Below, piece by piece: positions 1 to 9,104 of a stretch of 64,000 bases of DNA. The notes below the pieces were generated by a model, which was not told the DNA's origin, ran no database searches, and saw only the letters and a program-made list of their open reading frames with translations. Made by a program: the position numbers and the translations under genes. The stretch comes from CAVQCJ01 sp963711005 (lineage in GTDB: Bacteria; Actinomycetota; Actinomycetes; Prado026), in contig CAVQCJ010000002.1 in assembly GCA_963711005.1 (NCBI GenBank), positions 1,860,001 to 1,924,000 of the forward strand. Reading direction: 5' to 3'. The stretch's first letter is position 1, and every line of letters starts with the position of its first letter.

Positions 1-1487
1 CGCATGGCCTCCAGCAGCACGTGCGTCGCGGGCAGGACGGCTTCGACGGCGATGCGGGCCCGGACCCCCGGGCGGCGCCACTCGGTCGACGTCAGCGGGA
101 AGTCGGCCGGGAACGCGAACGGCGCGTCGGCCTTGCCCACGGCGAGGTTCCGGGCCTGCACGCCACCGCCGTGCTCGCGCACCGCCCGGGCCCAGGCGTC
201 GGACTGGCCGGCGTAGTTGGCCGGTGCGACGAGCAGGTGGACGCCGTCGTCGGTCCGGGGCGGCCCCAGCGGCAGCTGCTCCGGCGCCCGCGGGTCGGCC
301 GGGTCGGCCACGGCGTCCGGCTCGAGGTCGTCGAGGATCGCCGCACGGGCCGTCGCGTCCCGCGCCGGCGGGGACGCGGACCGTCACGCTGTCCTCGTCG
401 AGCGCGAGGAACTCGCTCTGCTCCGGCGGTCGGCGGTCGCCAGCAGCGACCACGTCGCAGCCGTTCGCGGCCGCCTTGCGCACCAGCGCCCGCGCCGCGC
501 TCCGGCGTCGGCCGTGTCGTCGACCGGCCCGTCGGCGTGTCGTCGACCGTGTCGTCGACCGGCCCGTGGCCAGCGACCGGACGACACACGGGGTCGGGCG
601 GCGTCCAGCGGCGGCAGAGCGGCCAGCACGTCGTGCTCGTCGCCGGCCCCGACGACGGCCTGCCAGTGCAGCGTCCGCCGGCGGACTCGCTCGCCCGGGC
701 GAACTCGAGGTAGCGGACCGCGGGGTCGATCCCGTTCACCGCTGTCACCTGCGGGAGCCGGTGGGTCACGTACCAGGCGGCTGCCGCGGAGGCCCGGTCG
801 CCGGCGACGAGCAGCTCCGGGACCCGGCCGCGCAGCGGTCCGACCACCAGCGCGTCGGCGAGCCGCTCGCCGGGGATCGCGCCCTTCCGCCCGGGGCGGC
901 CGAGCAGGACCTTCTGCAGCGTGTCCTGCCAGCGCGGCGGCAGCATCGACGCGGCGCGCTTCGCCGGCTTGGCCACCCGCTTGACGGTCCGCCGCGCTAC
1001 CGCCTGCGCCTTGGTCACGACCACGTCCGGCGTGCTGCGGCCGGTGCGCGGACGGCGGCCCAGCTGCCACAGCCGGCCGGAGACGCAGGAGACACAGGAG
1101 ACCGGAGACCGGAGCGCAGCGGCACGACCGCGGTCGAGCGGCTCGGCGTCGGCTCGGTGTCGGGGCCGGCGCTGTCGTCGGGGCCGATGTCCGGGCCGCC
1201 GGCGTCCATCGGGTCCATGAGCTCGAGCAGCCCGTCGGAGCCGTCGTCGTCGCCGTGCGCGAGCTCCTCCACCGCCGTCTGCGCGTCCAGCGGGCGCACC
1301 TCGCGCAGCCGCCAGCCGAACTCCACGCCCAGGTCCCGGGCGTAGGCCACCCACAGGATCGGCCGGCCATGGGCAGCACGCAGCAGGTGCCGGACCTGCA
1401 TCGGGCTCGGCGCCGCACCGCTGCTGAGCAGCGACCAGGCTCGCCGGCCGGCAGCCGGTCGACGCCCGTGCCGACGGCGTCGCTCAT
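1..1487 (-). pseudogene. Glycosyltransferase-like protein, frame-broken, runs off left edge
   Basis: The product is readable only by changing frame about five times (near 1440, 1110, 690, 500-590 and 355). The start is ATG at 1487, with an ATGA overlap onto the preceding gene. Its last ~90 residues (motif VHLLVAPANYAGQSDAWARA, about 250-190) align by eye with the glycosyltransferase at 10239-11441 (VRLLVGPANFAGQAWAWGRA). The preceding ~390 residues have no counterpart there; they include LVAGDRASAAAAWYVTHRLP, VTAVNGIDPAVRYLEF and VVAAGDRRPPEQSEFLALDE, whose family I do not recognise. Probably a two-domain cytoplasmic sugar transferase of the polysaccharide locus. Whether it is a true pseudogene or an intact gene with base-call errors cannot be settled here. 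I favour errors, because each short frame segment keeps actinobacterial codon use and sensible protein. Confidence 0.5.
512..567. repeat. 21-bp direct repeat, two copies plus a partial middle copy
   Basis: An exact 21-bp segment occurs at 512-532 and again at 547-567, with a partial copy (GTGTCGTCGACCG) between them. It sits inside the broken glycosyltransferase-like gene, where the frame is least clear. It may be a real in-gene duplication or an assembly artefact. Confidence 0.7.
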
Positions 1488-2826
1488 GCCGGCACCGCGC
1501 AGCCCCTCGACGAGCCCGCGCAGCACCGGCTCGAGCAGGTGGTCGCGGCGGAACCGCTCCCCGTACCCGACGGCGGACGTCGACCAGCGCGTCGGTGTGC
1601 GAGGCGCTGTCCTGTGCCGCGGCGACGAGTGCGGCGGCCAGCGAGGCGGCGTCCTCGCGCGCGGCCGGGTACCAGCGCGGGTACCCGGACAGCACCCGCT
1701 GCGCGTCGTGCGACGGGTCCAGCACGGAGGCGATCGGCAGCCCGGTGGCGACGTACTCGTAGACCTTGCCGGAGGTGACCATGCCGCGACCCCTCCTTGG
1801 CGAACAGGAGGACGTCGATGTCGGAGTACGCCTCGCCGATCCGGGTCTTCGGCCAGCGTCCCATGTGGACGACGCCGTCGCTCGGCCGCCTCGGTGAGCC
1901 GGGCCTGCTGGCCGGCCAGGCCCGAGCCGCTCATGCCGAGGTGGCCGAAGAAGCGCAGCTCGGCGTCGGCCAGCAGCGGTGAGGCAGCCCGGGCCCGACG
2001 CCAGCCGTCGATGATCATCTCCAGCGGGAACCGTTCGAGGATCGTGCCCACGTACCCCACGATCAGCCGGTCGCCTGCCGTGCGGCGGACCGCGGCCGGG
2101 TCCAGGAAGTGCCGGTCCCAGCCGTTCTCGACGACGCGGATGCGGTCGGCCTGGTCGGGGTAGCGCATCCGGTGCCACTGCGCGATCGGCGGGTTGACGA
2201 ACCACGCCTGCTGGCAACGCTGCAGCATCCAGCCCAGCCACTGCTGCGTGCGGGCGGACTGCGGGTACGGCTCGCCGGTGTAGACGTCGACCACCCAGGA
2301 GTCGCGGTCGTCGAGCACGAACGGCACGCCGTCGTCCACGTTCAGCCGCTGCGCCACCGAGAAGTCCACGTAGGGGTTCCCCGTGGCCACGACCAGCTGC
2401 ACGGGATCGACCCGGTGCAGCCGCTGCGCGGCGGCCTCGATCCGCGGGCGCCACGGTCCGTACAGGGGCTCGGGGAAGACGCGCTCCTCCTGGGCGACCG
2501 CCTGGGCCAGCCAGTGCGTCGGCTCGGCGACCCGCCCGGACTCCCAGCGGTTGATCACCGGGTCGCGGCGGCCGGGCGGGAACGGCACCCGCAGCACCTG
2601 GATGCGCGGGTCGACCGCCGTCATCAGCGAGTGGTCGCCGCCGATCGACCAGGTCGAACGTCGCCATGTCCGCGGTGAGCACCGTGACGCGACAGTCCAG
2701 CCCGGCCAGCAGGTTGGCGGTGGCCAGGGCGCGGTAGGTCCCGGGACCGCGGTGCGGCGGGAAGCCCCACGCGACGTACAGGACGTGCGGCGCGCCGCTC
2801 GGGGTGCTGCCGGGGTCGGGTTCCAT
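1484..2826 (-). pseudogene. GT4-like glycosyltransferase, broken by at least four frame changes
   Basis: Start ATG at 2826. The N-terminal segment reads HVLYVAWGFPPHRGPGTYRA, then the frame changes near 2645, 1883, 1787 and 1575. Pieces include LVVATGNPYVDFSVAQRLN, FVNPPIAQWHRMRYPDQADR, LIVGYVGTI and TSGKVYEYVATGLPIASVLD. The total length of about 446 codons and all motifs in order match the intact homologue at 11487-12833 (TSGKVYEYLATGLPI). It is therefore a family-4-like sugar transferase acting on cytosolic lipid-linked glycan intermediates. The stop is likely the TGA of an ATGA overlap with the next gene, which would need one more frame change near 1500. Preserved length and motifs suggest sequencing indels rather than decay. 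Confidence 0.6.
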
Positions 2827-2846
2827 CGGTCGGGGCGCGGCCGGGC

Positions 2847-4149
2847 TCAGGCCGTGGACGCCGGTCGGCCGAGCACCCGCACCAGCGCGTCGGGGAACCG
2901 TCCGGGGTCGATCACGCCACGCCCGTCGACGAGCCCGCGCAGCCCGGGCAGGTCGCCGGCGCCCAGGTCGCGGTACTCGGAGTGGTCGGCCTGGACGACC
3001 ACCGCCTCGATCGGCGTCCCCAGGTGGTACGCCTCGAAGCCCATCGCGGCCAGCTCGTCGTCGCTGAACATCGGGTCGTGCACGCGCACCTGCGCGCCGC
3101 GGGCCTGCAGCGCGGCGACGACCGGTACGACGCCGGAGAACGCCGTCTCCTTCACCCCGCCGCGGTACGAGGCGCCGAGCACGGCCACCTGGACGCCGTC
3201 GAGGTCGCCGACCAGGCCCTCGAGCAGACCGACGACGTACTCGGGCATCTGGGCGTTGGCCTTCCGGGCGGCACGGACGATCGTCGCGTCGGGGTCGTTC
3301 CACAGGTAGAAGCGCGGGTACACCGGGATGCAGTGGCCGCCGACCGCGACGCCGGGGGAGTGCACGTGGCTGAACGGCTGCGAGTTGCTCGCCTCGATGA
3401 CGTCGTGGATGTCGATGCCCTTGCTGTCCGCGTACCTGGCGAACTGGTTCGCCAGACCGATGTTCACGTCGCGGTACGTCGTCTCGACGAGCTTGGCCAG
3501 CTCGGCGGCCTCGGTGCTGCCGAGGTTCCAGACGCCGTTCGAGCGGTCGTCAGGTCGGGGCGCTCGTCGAACTGGAGCACCTGCTCGTAGAACTCGACGC
3601 CGCGCAAGGCGCTGGCCTCGTCCACGCCGCCGACCAGCTTGGGGTAGCGGCGCAGGTCGGCGAACACCCGCCCGGTGAACACCCGTTCCGGGCTGAACAC
3701 CAGCGCGAAGTCCCGTCCGGGCTGCAGGCCGGAGCCCTCCGCCAGCAGCGGTCCGAACCGGTCCCGGGTGGTGCCGACCGGCAACGTCGTCTCGTACGAC
3801 ACGAGCGTGCCCGGCCGCAGTCCCGCGGCGATCGCGCGGGTGGCCGCGTCGATCCAGCCGAAGTCGGGGGTCCCCTCGGCGTCGACGTACAGCGGCACGA
3901 CCACGACGACGGCGTCGCTGGCGGCAACCGCCGCGGTGGTGTCCGTCGTCGCCCGCAGCGCCCCGGACTCGACGGCCGCCTTGAGCCGGACGTCCAGCTC
4001 GGCCTCGCTCGGGAAGGGCTCCTCGCCGGCGTTCACCTGCTCGACGACGCGGGGGTCGACGTCGGCGCCGACCACGTGTGGTCGTGCCCGGCGAACTGAA
4101 CGGCCAGGGGCAGACCGATCTTGCCGAGGGCGACGACGGTGATGTTCAT
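2847..4149 (-). CDS. UDP-GlcNAc/UDP-ManNAc-type nucleotide-sugar 6-dehydrogenase (two frameshifts)
   Basis: NAD-dependent oxidation of C6 of a UDP-N-acetylhexosamine to the uronic acid. The start ATG at 4149 gives MNITVVALGKIGLPLAVQFA, the Rossmann entry. A frame change near 4080 (an apparent extra AC in a CACAC stretch) leads into VVGADVDPRVVEQVNAGEEP. A second near 3550 joins the middle domain (FSPERVFTGRVF) to NGVWNLGSTEAAELAKLVET. The catalytic cysteine is in VAVGGHCIPVYPRFYL; the C-terminal UDP-binding part contains VAVLGASYRGGVKETAFSG. About 430 residues when repaired, normal for the family. In this locus it fits the WbpA role (UDP-GlcNAc to UDP-GlcNAcA). UDP-ManNAc dehydrogenase (WecC) is the alternative. 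It is divergent from the epimerase gene. Confidence 0.85.
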
Positions 4150-4263
4150 GGGCAGCCTAGATCCACGGTCGGTGTCTGTTCGGGGGTCGGTCCAGGGTAC
4201 CCCGCTGGCCTGGACCGACCGCTCAGTCCGAGCCGTCGTCGGCGTCGGCGGCCTTGGGCCCGC

Positions 4264-4398
4264 TCATCGAGACAGGTCGACGTAGCGGTGCGCGGCCCTG
4301 GTGATCATGGAGTTGCCCCAGAGCGCTCCCTTGGCCTTGTGCCGACTGTCCCAGTAGTCCAGGACCTCGGGCTGCGCCAGGCGCTGGTCGGCGGTCAC
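4264..4398 (-). CDS. Small hypothetical protein, 44 residues
   Basis: An open frame from GTG 4398 to TGA 4264, including LDYWDSRHKAKGALWGNSMI. It has a -10-like TAGTGT (4412-4407) 8 bases ahead, the leaderless layout used elsewhere in this window. GTG 4410 is an alternative. The YWDSRH segment resembles the N-terminus of some class I methyltransferases, but no methyltransferase core follows. It could be a fragment, a short peptide, or chance coding. A 14-codon frame (ATG at 4268) overlaps its end. Confidence 0.35.
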   Translation of the reverse strand: MTADQRLAQPEVLDYWDSRHKAKGALWGNSMITRAAHRYVDLSR

Positions 4399-4406
4399 GG
4401 ACGCTG

Positions 4407-4428
4407 ACACTACCCTGCTGAGCAGGGT
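4407..4428. promoter_or_regulatory. Divergent promoter with 17-bp perfect-arm palindrome
   Basis: ACCCTGCT-G-AGCAGGGT spans 4412-4428: two 8-base arms around one central base. On the plus strand it overlaps a -10-like TACCCT (4411-4416) for the epimerase gene; on the minus strand TAGTGT (4412-4407) faces the small frame. A palindrome at the start point suggests an operator. A hairpin at the 5' end of the transcript is the alternative. Confidence 0.45.
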
Positions 4429-4476
4429 GTGCCAGCCTCGCGCACAGGGGCGACGGCGCCGGACGCGGGAGGGTCG

Positions 4477-5538
4477 ATGCGGGTCGTCAGCGTGGTCGGG
4501 GCTCGCCCCCAGTTCGTGAAGCTGGCGCCTGTCGCGGAGGCGCTCGGCGCGGCCGGCGACGAGCACGTGATCGTGCACACCGGGCAGCACTACGACACGC
4601 GGATGTCCGATGTGTTCTTCGCCGACCTGGCGATCCCCGAGCCCGACGTGCACCTGGGCGTCGGGTCGGGCAGCCACGGGGTGCAGACCGGCGCGATGCT
4701 GGCCGCCCTCGACGGCGTGCTCGCCGAGCACCGGCCGGACTGGGTGCTGGTGTACGGGGACACGAACTCGACGGTGGCCGGCGCGCTGGCCGGGGTCAAG
4801 CTGCACCTGCCGGTCGCCCACCTGGAGGCCGGGCTGCGGTCGTTCAACCGGCTGATGCCAGAGGAGCACAACCGGGTGCTGACCGACCACGCGGCCGACC
4901 TTCTGCTGGCGCCCACTCAGGTGGCGATGGACCACCTGGCCCACGAGGGGCTGGCGGCGCGCTCGGTCCTGGTGGGCGACGTGATGACCGACGTGTGCCT
5001 GCGGGTGCGGGACGCGGTGGCCGGCACGCCGCCGGACCTGCCGGTCGGGGTCGAGGCCGGTGGGTACGTGGTCGCCACCATCCACCGCGCCGAGAACACC
5101 GACGATCCGAGCCGGCTGCGGGCCGTGCTGGACGCGCTCGCCGGCCTCGCCGTGCCGGTCCTCCTGCTGGCGCACCCGCGGCTGGTCGCACGCTGCGCGG
5201 AGCAGGGGCTGTCCCTGGAGACGGGTGCGCTGCGCACCCGCCCGCCGTTGAACTATCCGGAGATGGTCCGCGCCCTCGTGCACTGTCGCGGCGTCGTCAC
5301 CGACTCCGGCGGCCTGCAGAAGGAGGCGTACCTGCTCGGCGTTCCGTGCACGACGCTGCGGACCGAGACCGAGTGGGTGGAGACGTTGCCCGACGGCTGG
5401 AACGTGCTCGACCCGGACCTGTCCCTGGTGGCGACGGCGGCGGCTCGGCCGGCGCCGACAGCTCCGCGCGGCCAGCCGTACGGCTCGGGTGATGCGGCCC
5501 CGCGCGTGGTCGATGAGCTGCGCAGACACCGACGATGA
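4477..5538 (+). CDS. Non-hydrolysing UDP-sugar 2-epimerase (WbpI/WecB family)
   Basis: Inverts C2 of a UDP-2-acetamido sugar. 353 residues from ATG 4477, preceded by GGGAGG at a good distance. The N-terminus VVGARPQFVKLAPVAEAL and HTGQHYDTRMSDVFF are family hallmarks. LRSFNRLMPEEHNRVLTDH is the form I associate with WbpI/WlbD enzymes, which act on UDP-2,3-diacetamido-glucuronic acid, rather than with housekeeping WecB. The C-terminal half has DSGGLQKEAYLLGVPC, the UDP-binding loop. Together with the 6-dehydrogenase, 3-dehydrogenase, aminotransferase and acetyltransferase nearby, it would catalyse the last step to UDP-ManNAc3NAcA. The family is certain; the exact substrate is inferred. Confidence 0.88.
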   Translation: MRVVSVVGARPQFVKLAPVAEALGAAGDEHVIVHTGQHYDTRMSDVFFADLAIPEPDVHLGVGSGSHGVQTGAMLAALDGVLAEHRPDWVLVYGDTNSTVAGALAGVKLHLPVAHLEAGLRSFNRLMPEEHNRVLTDHAADLLLAPTQVAMDHLAHEGLAARSVLVGDVMTDVCLRVRDAVAGTPPDLPVGVEAGGYVVATIHRAENTDDPSRLRAVLDALAGLAVPVLLLAHPRLVARCAEQGLSLETGALRTRPPLNYPEMVRALVHCRGVVTDSGGLQKEAYLLGVPCTTLRTETEWVETLPDGWNVLDPDLSLVATAAARPAPTAPRGQPYGSGDAAPRVVDELRRHRR

Positions 5539-5610
5539 GCGGGTACTCCGGCGCCGGCGTGCCAGAATGTCGCACCCAATGACCTGTCTCCGGAAGGGCG
5601 ACGTGGGGTC

Positions 5611-6543
5611 GTGTACAACGGTCAGCGCATCGCAGTAGTCGTGCCGGCCTTCCGCGAGGAGGCGCACATCGGCGACGTGATACGCACGATGCCGGACCTG
5701 GTCGACCACATCGTGGTCGTGGACGACGCCAGCCCCGACGGGACCTCCGAGTGCGCGCTGGCCGTGGGCGACCCACGTGTGGTCCTCATCCGGCACGAGG
5801 TCAACAAAGGGGTCGGCGGCTCGATCGTCACCGGGCACCGCAGGGCATTCGAGCTCGGTGCCGACATCGACGTCGTGATGGCCGGGGACGGGCAGATGGA
5901 CCCGGCGCACCTGACCGATCTCCTCGACCCACTCATCCACGACGGTTTCGGGTTCGCGAAGGCGAACCGCTTCTACTCCACCACCAGCTACGCCGGGATG
6001 CCGCGGCACCGGATCTTCGGCAACATCGTGCTCACCTTCATGACCAAGGCCGCGTCCGGTTACTGGAACCTGGTCGATCCGCAGAACGGGTACACGGCAG
6101 TCACCCGCCACGTGCTCGAGCGGTTACCGCTGGAACGGCTCGCCGAACGCTACGAGTTCGAGAACGACCAGCTGATCTGGCTCAACATCCTGGACGTGCG
6201 CGCCGTCGACGTCCCGATACCGGCTCTGTACCGCGGCGAGCAGTCGTCGATCAGCCTCACCCGGGTGATCCCGCGGCTGACCTCACTCCTGTTCACCGGG
6301 TTCTGGCGGCGGATCTTCCTCAAGTACGTGCTCTGGTCGTTCTCGCCGGTCGCCCTGCTGCTCTTGACCGGGAGCTTCCTGATCGTGTTCGGAACGATCG
6401 TCGGAGTCTGGGCCGCGTGGGAGACGTTGGGTCCGGCGACGGCGAGTGCCGGGACCGTGCTGCTCGCCGTCGCGCCCCTGCTCGTCGGTATCAACATGCT
6501 GGTGCAGGCGCTCGCGCTGGACATTGCGGCCACACCCCGGTGA
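5611..6543 (+). CDS. GT2 glycosyltransferase, polyprenyl-phosphate sugar synthase type
   Basis: 310 residues from GTG 5611. The N-terminal GT-A fold shows VVVPAFREE, the nucleotide-binding VVVDDASPDGT and a catalytic-type VMAGDGQMDP. Two hydrophobic segments near residues 230-260 and 275-305 anchor the C-terminus. This layout is that of dolichol-phosphate-mannose-synthase-like enzymes, which load a sugar onto undecaprenyl or decaprenyl phosphate at the inner face of the membrane. The next gene overlaps by GTGA and encodes a GtrA flippase-type protein, so the two probably form the donor-lipid half of a periplasmic glycosylation system. Confidence 0.85.
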   Translation: MYNGQRIAVVVPAFREEAHIGDVIRTMPDLVDHIVVVDDASPDGTSECALAVGDPRVVLIRHEVNKGVGGSIVTGHRRAFELGADIDVVMAGDGQMDPAHLTDLLDPLIHDGFGFAKANRFYSTTSYAGMPRHRIFGNIVLTFMTKAASGYWNLVDPQNGYTAVTRHVLERLPLERLAERYEFENDQLIWLNILDVRAVDVPIPALYRGEQSSISLTRVIPRLTSLLFTGFWRRIFLKYVLWSFSPVALLLLTGSFLIVFGTIVGVWAAWETLGPATASAGTVLLAVAPLLVGINMLVQALALDIAATPR

Positions 6544-6929
6544 CCGGCGACCCGGCAACGGCGCCGGGGCAGCTGCTCCGGTTCCTCGTCACCGGCCTGC
6601 TGAGCCTGGGCGTCGACTTCGGGACCTACGTGCTGCTGCACGCGCTCGGGCTCGCCGCCGCCCCGGCAGCGGCCGGCGGGTACGCCGTCGCGTTCGCCGT
6701 GAACTTCGGGCTCAACCGGACCTGGGTCTTCGGGGCGCAGGGTGCCACCCGTCGCCAGCTCGGCCGCTACCTCGCGTTGGTGCTGGTGAACCTGGTCGTC
6801 ACGACGATCGGCGTCGGTTGGCTCGTCGACGGGCCGCACGTGGAGTACCGGGTCGCCAAGCTCGCCGTGGCTGCGTTCGTCGCAGCGGTGAACTTCGTCG
6901 TCATGCGGGCGTGGGTGTTCCGGCGCTGA
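6540..6929 (+). CDS. GtrA-family membrane protein
   Basis: 129 residues from GTG 6540, overlapping the previous stop by four bases. Four hydrophobic segments and the conserved pieces FLVTGLLSLGVDFGTYVLL, FAVNFGLNRTWVFG and NFVVMRAWVFR are typical of the GtrA family. Such proteins are proposed to flip polyprenyl-phosphate-linked sugars to the outer face. Its last 29 bases overlap, tail to tail, the end of the membrane protein gene on the other strand. Confidence 0.88.
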   Translation: MTGDPATAPGQLLRFLVTGLLSLGVDFGTYVLLHALGLAAAPAAAGGYAVAFAVNFGLNRTWVFGAQGATRRQLGRYLALVLVNLVVTTIGVGWLVDGPHVEYRVAKLAVAAFVAAVNFVVMRAWVFRR

Positions 6930-8094
6930 CCGGCGGGGGTGCCTCGGCCCGGAACCCGTCGTCCGGCGATCCAGCCGCGTGCGCTGCGCGGCTGAACCCC
7001 AGCCAGGAGGCCAGGGCAGCCACCGACAGGACGAAGAACGGGAGCGCAGGCATCTCGTACCGGAACCCGGCCGGGGTGCCGTTGCTGACGTTGTAGACCA
7101 TCGAGGCGGCCAGCGCGCCGAGGAAGAGGTAGGTGTCCTCCTTGGCCCACAGGACGACGCACGAGGCGAGCGCGGCCACGACCAGCAGGACCAGCGGCAG
7201 GTCCGCGGCGCTCAAGTTCATGGTGTCCGTCTTCACGATGTGGGCGAGGAGCCGAGGGGTAGCCAGAAGGGCCCGTAGCGTGCCGGTGGTGTGGGTGGCC
7301 TTCTCGAGCTGCCCGATCTGGGAGAACCCCGGCCACAGAACCCCCTGCAGCACCTGCACGACGGCTGCGGTCGCGGTCGTCACCAGGGCCGGCAGCGCCC
7401 AGCGGTTCCTGGCCGCACCCCGGCGCACGGTGAGTGCGAGCCAGGCGACGCCGAACGCGGCTGCCGGGATCAGGGTGGCCTGCCGGGTGAACCCCATCAG
7501 CGTGGTCAGGACGATCAGCCACACCACGGTTCCCCGGGTGCCGAGCCGCTCGCGGCGGAAGGCCACGAGCAGGATCAGCGCCGAGAGGAACGTCGTCAGC
7601 CCTTCGGTGATGTCGGCCACCGAGTAGTACGTGATCCGCCAGTCGGCCACGATCAGGATCATCGGCACCAGCGCGGCACGCCATCCCCAGCGTCCTGCGA
7701 CGGTGATGAAGATGGCCACGACGATGCCGACCAGGGACAGCGCCGGGACGACAGCCAGGCCTTTGAGCCCCAGCAGGCGGACGAACGGTGCGGACAGCAG
7801 CGGGTAGAGCAGGCGTGGAGCCGTGAGCCCGTAGTTGAACAGCACGGACTCCGGTGGTGTGTCGAAATGGTGCAGCCTGGTGTACTCACGCACCGTCCGG
7901 TAGGCGTCGGCGCGGCTCGTACCCGACAACCACAGCGACAGGGCTGCGTAGTAGCGACTGTCACCCACGTACAGGGGGTGGTGGTTGACCACGGAGAGGT
8001 AGGCGACGAGGTACGCCCCGGACAATGCGCTCCAGACCCGCAGGGGCGCGGCGCGGCGCAACCCGGCCGCGAGCCTGCCGGCGAGACCCCTCAT
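6901..8094 (-). CDS. Polytopic membrane protein, probable GT-C type glycosyltransferase
   Basis: 397 residues, about ten hydrophobic segments. The first outer loop carries VGDSRYYAAL, an acidic motif in the position used by GT-C enzymes that take polyprenyl-phosphate sugars. A second loop has YSVADITEGLTTFLSALIL and a late one has GFRYEMPALPFFVL. The start ATG at 8094 overlaps the upstream oxidoreductase stop (ATGA), so the gene is translated with the diamino-sugar genes. Convergent with gtrA. I infer that it uses the lipid-linked sugar made by the GT2 enzyme; the donor and acceptor are unknown. Confidence 0.65.
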   Translation of the reverse strand: MRGLAGRLAAGLRRAAPLRVWSALSGAYLVAYLSVVNHHPLYVGDSRYYAALSLWLSGTSRADAYRTVREYTRLHHFDTPPESVLFNYGLTAPRLLYPLLSAPFVRLLGLKGLAVVPALSLVGIVVAIFITVAGRWGWRAALVPMILIVADWRITYYSVADITEGLTTFLSALILLVAFRRERLGTRGTVVWLIVLTTLMGFTRQATLIPAAAFGVAWLALTVRRGAARNRWALPALVTTATAAVVQVLQGVLWPGFSQIGQLEKATHTTGTLRALLATPRLLAHIVKTDTMNLSAADLPLVLLVVAALASCVVLWAKEDTYLFLGALAASMVYNVSNGTPAGFRYEMPALPFFVLSVAALASWLGFSRAAHAAGSPDDGFRAEAPPPVSAGTPTPA

Positions 8095-9104
8095 GCGCCG
8101 GTCGGGACCGATGGGCCCAGCTCCACGGTCCTGCCCTCTGCAGCCGAGACGAGCAAGGCCTCCGCCACGGCGACGGTGGCCAGGCCGGCCCGCATCGTCA
8201 CGATGTCCGCGTCCTTGCCGAGCACCGCGTCGCGGAACGCCTCGTGCTCGGTGCGCAGCGGCTCGGGCTTGGGGATCGCGAACCGCGTCACGTCACCCTC
8301 GCTCACGCCGCGGAACTTCGCGATCGCGTCCCACTCCGACGGCACGAGCGCGTTCGCGTAGAAGGTGAGGTCGGCCGTGATGGTGTCGGCTGTGAACATG
8401 CCTTTCTCGCCGGTCACCACGGTGATGCGTTCCTTCATCGGGGACAGCCAGTTCACCAGGTGACTGGTGATGGTGCCGTCGGCGAGCGTGCCGACCACGG
8501 CGACCAGGTCCTCGAACTCGCGCCCGCTCTTGTGTGCGGTGCGGGCCGCGACGGCGTGGTACGGCTGGCGGGCGACCCAAGCGGTCAGGTCGATGTCGTG
8601 GGTGGCGAGGTCCTTGACCACACCCACGTCGGCGATGCGGGCCGGGAACGGGCCCTGCCGGCGGGTGACGATCTGGAACAGGTCGCCGAGCTCGCCGGCC
8701 TCGAGCCGGCTGCGCAGGCTCTGCAGGGCCGGGTTGTACCGCTCGATGTGGCCGACCGCGCCGACCAGCCCGGCGGACTCGAAGGCGTTGGCCAGCCGTT
8801 GCGCGGCCAGGACGTCGGGGGCCAGCGGTTTCTCCACCATCGCGTGCACGCCGGCCGCGGCCAGCTGCAGACCGACCTCCTCGTGGTGCGCGGTCGGGAC
8901 CGCGACCATGCAGTAGTCGATCCCCGCGGCCACGAGCTCGTCGACCGACCCGAGCACCGGTCGGCCGCCGGCCGCGCGATGCGGGTCCCCGGCGGCGTCG
9001 GCGACGGCCACCAGCTCGACCCCGTCGAGCGAGCCGAGCACCCGCGCGTGATGGCGGCCCATCATGCCGAGGCCGATGAGCCCGGCGCGGAGCGGCGCGT
9101 TCAC
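8091..9104 (-). CDS. Gfo/Idh/MocA oxidoreductase, probable UDP-sugar 3-dehydrogenase (WbpB-like)
   Basis: 337 residues. The N-terminal Rossmann motif is GLIGLGMMGRHHARVL. The catalytic lysine is in VEKPLAPDVLAAQRL and the substrate-site segments are GHIERYNPAL and LATHDIDLTAWV. In known pathways WbpB/WlbA oxidises C3 of UDP-GlcNAcA so that an aminotransferase can add nitrogen. Here the aminotransferase gene lies immediately upstream with an ATGA overlap, which supports that role. Family assignment is firm; the substrate is inferred from context. Confidence 0.82.
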   Translation of the reverse strand: MNAPLRAGLIGLGMMGRHHARVLGSLDGVELVAVADAAGDPHRAAGGRPVLGSVDELVAAGIDYCMVAVPTAHHEEVGLQLAAAGVHAMVEKPLAPDVLAAQRLANAFESAGLVGAVGHIERYNPALQSLRSRLEAGELGDLFQIVTRRQGPFPARIADVGVVKDLATHDIDLTAWVARQPYHAVAARTAHKSGREFEDLVAVVGTLADGTITSHLVNWLSPMKERITVVTGEKGMFTADTITADLTFYANALVPSEWDAIAKFRGVSEGDVTRFAIPKPEPLRTEHEAFRDAVLGKDADIVTMRAGLATVAVAEALLVSAAEGRTVELGPSVPTGA

